From an uncultured Erysipelotrichaceae bacterium (GTDB lineage Bacteria > Bacillota_I > Bacilli_A > RFN20 > CAG-288), in contig CACYCE010000005.1 of assembly GCA_902772915.1 (NCBI GenBank), positions 1-32,217 on the forward strand: 32,217 bases of DNA. Direction: 5' to 3'. Below are positions 32,207 to 32,217 of this stretch, piece by piece. The notes beneath the pieces are model-generated. The model had not been told where the DNA came from. It made no database searches and saw only the letters and a list, made by a program, of their open reading frames with translations. The position numbers and the translations under genes were made by a program. The stretch's first letter is position 1; every line of letters starts with the position of its first letter.

Positions 32207-32217
32207 TCATATGTATC

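Noticed and set aside
1-32217. CRISPR arrays, tRNA/rRNA genes, insertion sequences
   Set aside because: By reading, no regularly spaced repeats, tRNA cloverleaf with a CCA-type end, rRNA stretches or transposase motifs were found. A tRNAscan or CRISPR search could not be run.

Overview
The window comes from a low-GC (roughly one-third G+C by eye) member of the Firmicutes/Bacilli, most likely an uncultured gut lineage near Erysipelotrichales/RF39. The evidence is the Firmicutes-type dnaX-ybaB-recR-tmk-holB-ricT-rsmI order, RicT and YfhO homologues, AAAGGA-type ribosome binding sites, and a cytoplasmic GH28 pectin enzyme. UGA is a stop here (aroC ends in TGA), so the mycoplasma code is not used. 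The species assignment is inference.

Layout. Bases 1-377 hold the tail of a RelB/DinJ-type antitoxin and a frameshifted YafQ-like toxin remnant. A DUF1275/YoaK membrane protein (378-1088, +) then converges on an eight-gene minus-strand operon (10179 down to 1085): dnaX, ybaB, recR, tmk, holB, ricT, rsmI and a P-type cation ATPase. It covers clamp loading, recombination repair, dTMP supply and 16S rRNA methylation. A small four-helix membrane protein with a consensus promoter follows, then prfA-prmC (release factor 1 and its methyltransferase), a single-span protein plus giant YfhO pair, and tldD-tldE (a two-subunit metalloprotease).

Between tldD and the aromatic operon (19.8-20.85 kb) lies a small accessory island. 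It has a flavodoxin-like gene cut off after about 70 codons, a 35-nt hairpin, an acidic putative immunity gene, a small basic putative RNase toxin gene, and a second hairpin of the same architecture. The two hairpins share loop and internal-loop bases, but their inner stems have different sequences that still pair. This is the most unusual structure in the window and looks like a bounded gene cassette.

The minus-strand operon 28832-20877 (pheA, aroB, aroC, aroE-aroK fusion, aroQ, aroA, tyrA, aroF/G) encodes the whole route from DAHP synthesis to chorismate, prephenate, phenylpyruvate and 4-hydroxyphenylpyruvate. Its genes abut or overlap. The aminotransferase and the tryptophan branch are absent from the window.

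The divergent 28.83-29.23 kb region holds a terminator-ended structured RNA candidate, the putative aro promoter, a 22-bp-period direct repeat, a near-perfect LacI/CcpA-type operator and an extended -10 promoter. To the right run GH28, an AEC-family transporter and a TM2-domain protein, ending in two terminators and the promoter of a next gene. Several genes appear to be transcribed from TGTTANAAT extended -10 promoters, and some look leaderless.
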